This document shows, one piece after another, positions 62,085 through 64,000 of a DNA stretch of 64,000 bases. The position numbers and the translations under genes were made by a program. Each line of letters starts with the position of its first letter. Positions within the stretch are counted from its first letter, which is position 1. The DNA is from Lentisphaeria bacterium (lineage in GTDB: Bacteria; Verrucomicrobiota; Lentisphaeria; Victivallales; Victivallaceae), in NCBI GenBank assembly GCA_018265615.1, contig JABLYX010000002.1:62001-126000 (forward strand), written 5' to 3'. Under the pieces are notes generated by a model. It saw nothing but the letters and a program-made list of their open reading frames with translations. It was not told the origin of the DNA and searched no databases.

Positions 62085-63335
62085 TTACATCCGGTCAACG
62101 ACCGCTTCGGCGAAACCGGAGCAGCCGACTTCGGTCGCTCCCTCCATGAGCCGGGCGAAGTCGTAGGTCACGACCCGGTCGGTGATTGCGCGTTCGATGC
62201 CGCGGTTGACCAGGTCGGCGGCTTCGGTCCAGCCGAGGTGGCGCAGCAGCATTTCGCCGGAGAGCGCGAGCGAGCTCGGGTTGACCTTATCGAGTCCGGC
62301 GTATTTCGGCGCGGTCCCGTGGGTCGCTTCGAAGAGCGAGTGCCCGGTCATGTAATTGATGTTCGCGCCCGGCGCGATGCCGATGCCGCCGACGCAGGCC
62401 GCGAGCGCATCGGAGACATAGTCGCCGTTCAAGTTCATGGTCGCGATCACGTCATATTCGTCCGGACGGGTCAGGATCTGCTGCAGGAACGCGTCGCAGA
62501 TGCAGTCCTTGACAAGGATTTTGCCCTCCGGCGCCTTCCAGTCGCAATCGGCCGCGACGACGGCTTTATCCGCGTATTCACGGCGCACGAGCTCATAGCC
62601 CCAGTTTTTGAAGCCGCCCTCGGTGAACTTCATGATGTTTCCCTTGTGAACCAGCGTGACGCTCCGGCGGTTGTTGGCGATCGCGTAATCGAGCGCGGCG
62701 CGGATCAGCCGCTCGCTGCCTTCGACCGAAACCGGCTTCACGCCGATGCTCGAGCTCTCCGGGAAACGGATCTTTTTGACGCCCATTTCGTTCTGCAGGA
62801 AATCGATGACCTTCTTCGCCCCGGGGGTTCCGGCGTTCCATTCGATTCCGGCGTAGATATCCTCGGTGTTCTCGCGGAAGACGACCATGTCGGTTTTCTC
62901 CGGATGCTTCACGGGGGAGGGTACGCCGTTGAAATAACGCACCGGGCGCAGGCAGACGTAGAGGTCGAGCTCCTGACGCAGCGCGACGTTCAGCGAACGG
63001 ATCCCGCCGCCGACCGGAGTCGTCAGCGGCCCTTTGATCGCGATGAGGTACTCGCGGATCGCATCGACGGTTTCACCCGGGAGCCACAGCTCCCCGCCGT
63101 AGACCCGGTTGGCCTTTTCGCCTGCGAACAGCTCCATCCATGCGATTTTCCGTTTGCCGCCATAGGCTTTTTCGACGGCCCGGTCCCAGATCCGCATCGA
63201 CGCGGCCGTGATGTCCGGCCCGATGCCGTCGCCCTCGATGAAGCCGATAATGGGGTTGTCCGGCACCTGAAGTTTGCCCGCCGCATCAGCGGTGACCTTT
63301 TCTCCGGCCGGAACCTTGATTTTTTGGTAGGACAT
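62085..63335 (-). CDS. icd: Isocitrate dehydrogenase (NADP type)
   Basis: Icd converts isocitrate to 2-oxoglutarate. The 416-residue protein matches the E. coli-type dimer: PIIGFIEGDGIGPDITAASM, the substrate block GGGIRSLNVALRQELDLYVC, RPVRYFNGVPSP, VVFRENTEDIYAGIEW, HKGNIMKFTEGGFKNWGY, NGDYVSDALAACVGG and ATHGTAPKYAG. The E. coli phospho-Ser position (IRSLNVALRQ) is kept, although no AceK gene is in view. A hairpin follows the gene. Confidence 0.95.
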   Translation of the reverse strand: MSYQKIKVPAGEKVTADAAGKLQVPDNPIIGFIEGDGIGPDITAASMRIWDRAVEKAYGGKRKIAWMELFAGEKANRVYGGELWLPGETVDAIREYLIAIKGPLTTPVGGGIRSLNVALRQELDLYVCLRPVRYFNGVPSPVKHPEKTDMVVFRENTEDIYAGIEWNAGTPGAKKVIDFLQNEMGVKKIRFPESSSIGVKPVSVEGSERLIRAALDYAIANNRRSVTLVHKGNIMKFTEGGFKNWGYELVRREYADKAVVAADCDWKAPEGKILVKDCICDAFLQQILTRPDEYDVIATMNLNGDYVSDALAACVGGIGIAPGANINYMTGHSLFEATHGTAPKYAGLDKVNPSSLALSGEMLLRHLGWTEAADLVNRGIERAITDRVVTYDFARLMEGATEVGCSGFAEAVVDRM

Positions 63336-63459
63336 ATCCGTCTCTCCTGCTGAATTTTTTTCGATAAGAATCCGCTATACTATACAGCCGGAGGCTTTCG
63401 TCTGCAAGCCGGAATATTCACGATATCCGAACTTTTCCGGCATATTCGGTATCCGAACC

Positions 63460-63488
63460 TTGCATTTCCGGGTGTGCCGCGATATGAT
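63460..63488 (+). promoter_or_regulatory. Promoter for the second LA_2272-type gene
   Basis: TTGCAT (63460-63465) and TATGAT (63483-63488) are exactly 17 bases apart, 39 bases before the start codon. Confidence 0.7.
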
Positions 63489-63527
63489 ATGGAAGTGGTT
63501 CGTGCAATCTTTTCCGGGAGGAGTAAA

Positions 63528-64000
63528 ATGAAATATCTGAAGTTGTTCCTGTTCGCGGCCGCGATGGCCGGATTCGCGGCTTTTGCCGCCGATGCTCCGC
63601 CGCAATCCGGAGCCGGGGAGAAGCCGCCGGTTCCGGTGCTTGAGTGGCCGCCGCGCATCGGAGTTTACATGGTCAGCTGCGATCCCGGCGCGGAGTGCCC
63701 CGGGACGGTCGGAATCAGCCTCACCGGAGTTCCGGAGGGGCAGTATTTCGGCGGGCTCCAGCTCGGTTTTTTCGGAGAAAACTTCGAATACAGCAGTATT
63801 TACGGCATCTGGGCGGGCTGGTACGGCGAGGTGCAGGAGCAGAAGGGGATGCAGTTCGGGTTCGTGAACATCGCGTGGAAGCTTGCGACCGCGCAGGCCG
63901 CCGCCGGGGCGAATTCGGCGGAGGATTGCAGGGGCGTCCAGCTTGCCGGGCTCATCAACCGCTCGACCGATCTCGACGGTTTTCAGGCGGCGGGATTCGG
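63528..64000 (+). CDS. LA_2272-type surface repeat protein, cut by the window end
   Basis: The frame is open from ATG 63528 to the window end (157 codons). It starts with a signal peptide (KYLKLFLFAAAMAGFAAFAA) and shows family repeats: VGISLTGVPEGQYFGGLQLG, GMQFGFVNIAW and GVQLAGLINRST. GGGAGGAG precedes the ATG and a good promoter lies upstream. It is a paralogue of the protein at 24343-24924, with a similar leader and repeat style but a longer Pro-rich linker after the signal. The C-terminus is missing only because the window stops. Confidence 0.8.
   Translation, partial: MKYLKLFLFAAAMAGFAAFAADAPPQSGAGEKPPVPVLEWPPRIGVYMVSCDPGAECPGTVGISLTGVPEGQYFGGLQLGFFGENFEYSSIYGIWAGWYGEVQEQKGMQFGFVNIAWKLATAQAAAGANSAEDCRGVQLAGLINRSTDLDGFQAAGF

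Noticed and set aside
60117..63353. 1078-codon plus-strand frame across the transporter, EIIA/CBS and icd genes
   Set aside because: It runs antisense through three clear genes and their gaps, and its product is Asp/Arg/His-rich shadow sequence.

Overview
The window reads as chromosomal DNA of a GC-rich Gram-negative bacterium of the PVC group, most probably Lentisphaerae (Victivallis-like). Three things point there: BamA, secretins and Arn (lipid A) proteins show an outer membrane; a pseudopilin carries the expanded FTLIELLVVIAIIAILASLLLPALN signature typical of that phylum; and a pilus gene set has the order known from the verrucomicrobium Akkermansia (Amuc_1098 to Amuc_1102). The phylum call is inference; no rRNA is present to confirm it.

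Layout. 1-11.8 kb is one plus-strand run: rplY, pth, rpsF, ssb, rpsR, rplI, dnaB, bamA, mazG, then arnB-arnT-arnC for aminoarabinose decoration of lipid A, closed by a terminator. 11.8-16.7 kb holds carB behind a very good promoter and a GAF/PP2C phosphatase. 16.7-25 kb holds a coiled-coil/TPR protein, tag, a Sel1-repeat membrane protein, pgi with an AAA-type ATPase, rpsD with tandem promoters, and a LA_2272-type surface-repeat protein.

25.4-32.5 kb is an AT-richer island on the minus strand: lacI-type regulator, pseudopilin, a secreted 1223-residue GH13 protein and an NPCBM-domain protein. Its promoter carries a perfect LacI-type operator, so it looks like a self-regulated glycan-use operon. 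It lies between two diverged copies of one gene tail and next to an IS982-family transposase remnant, so it is probably acquired DNA.

33.4-35.7 kb has uvrC-tcdA. 35.7-46.6 kb is the highlight: a minus-strand operon secG, Amuc_1102-, 1101-, 1100- and 1099-like genes and two tandem full-length secretins, ending at a strong terminator. The PilM-like protein is fused to a PilN-like part. tpiA lies upstream. 47.6-51.4 kb holds a lipoprotein divergent from two more, smaller secretin-domain proteins, so four secretin-type genes occur within 16 kb.

51.4-64 kb holds a periplasmic charged protein, an unknown cytoplasmic protein, a solitary adenine DNA methyltransferase with its own HTH domain and a perfect palindrome inside its promoter, pgk and gap, a GT-C glycosyltransferase, an ArsB/NhaD-family ion transporter with a PTS-IIA/CBS protein, icd, and the start of a second LA_2272-type protein cut by the window end. 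Central carbon genes (pgi, tpiA, pgk, gap, icd) are scattered among envelope genes. I saw no rRNA, tRNA or CRISPR array.
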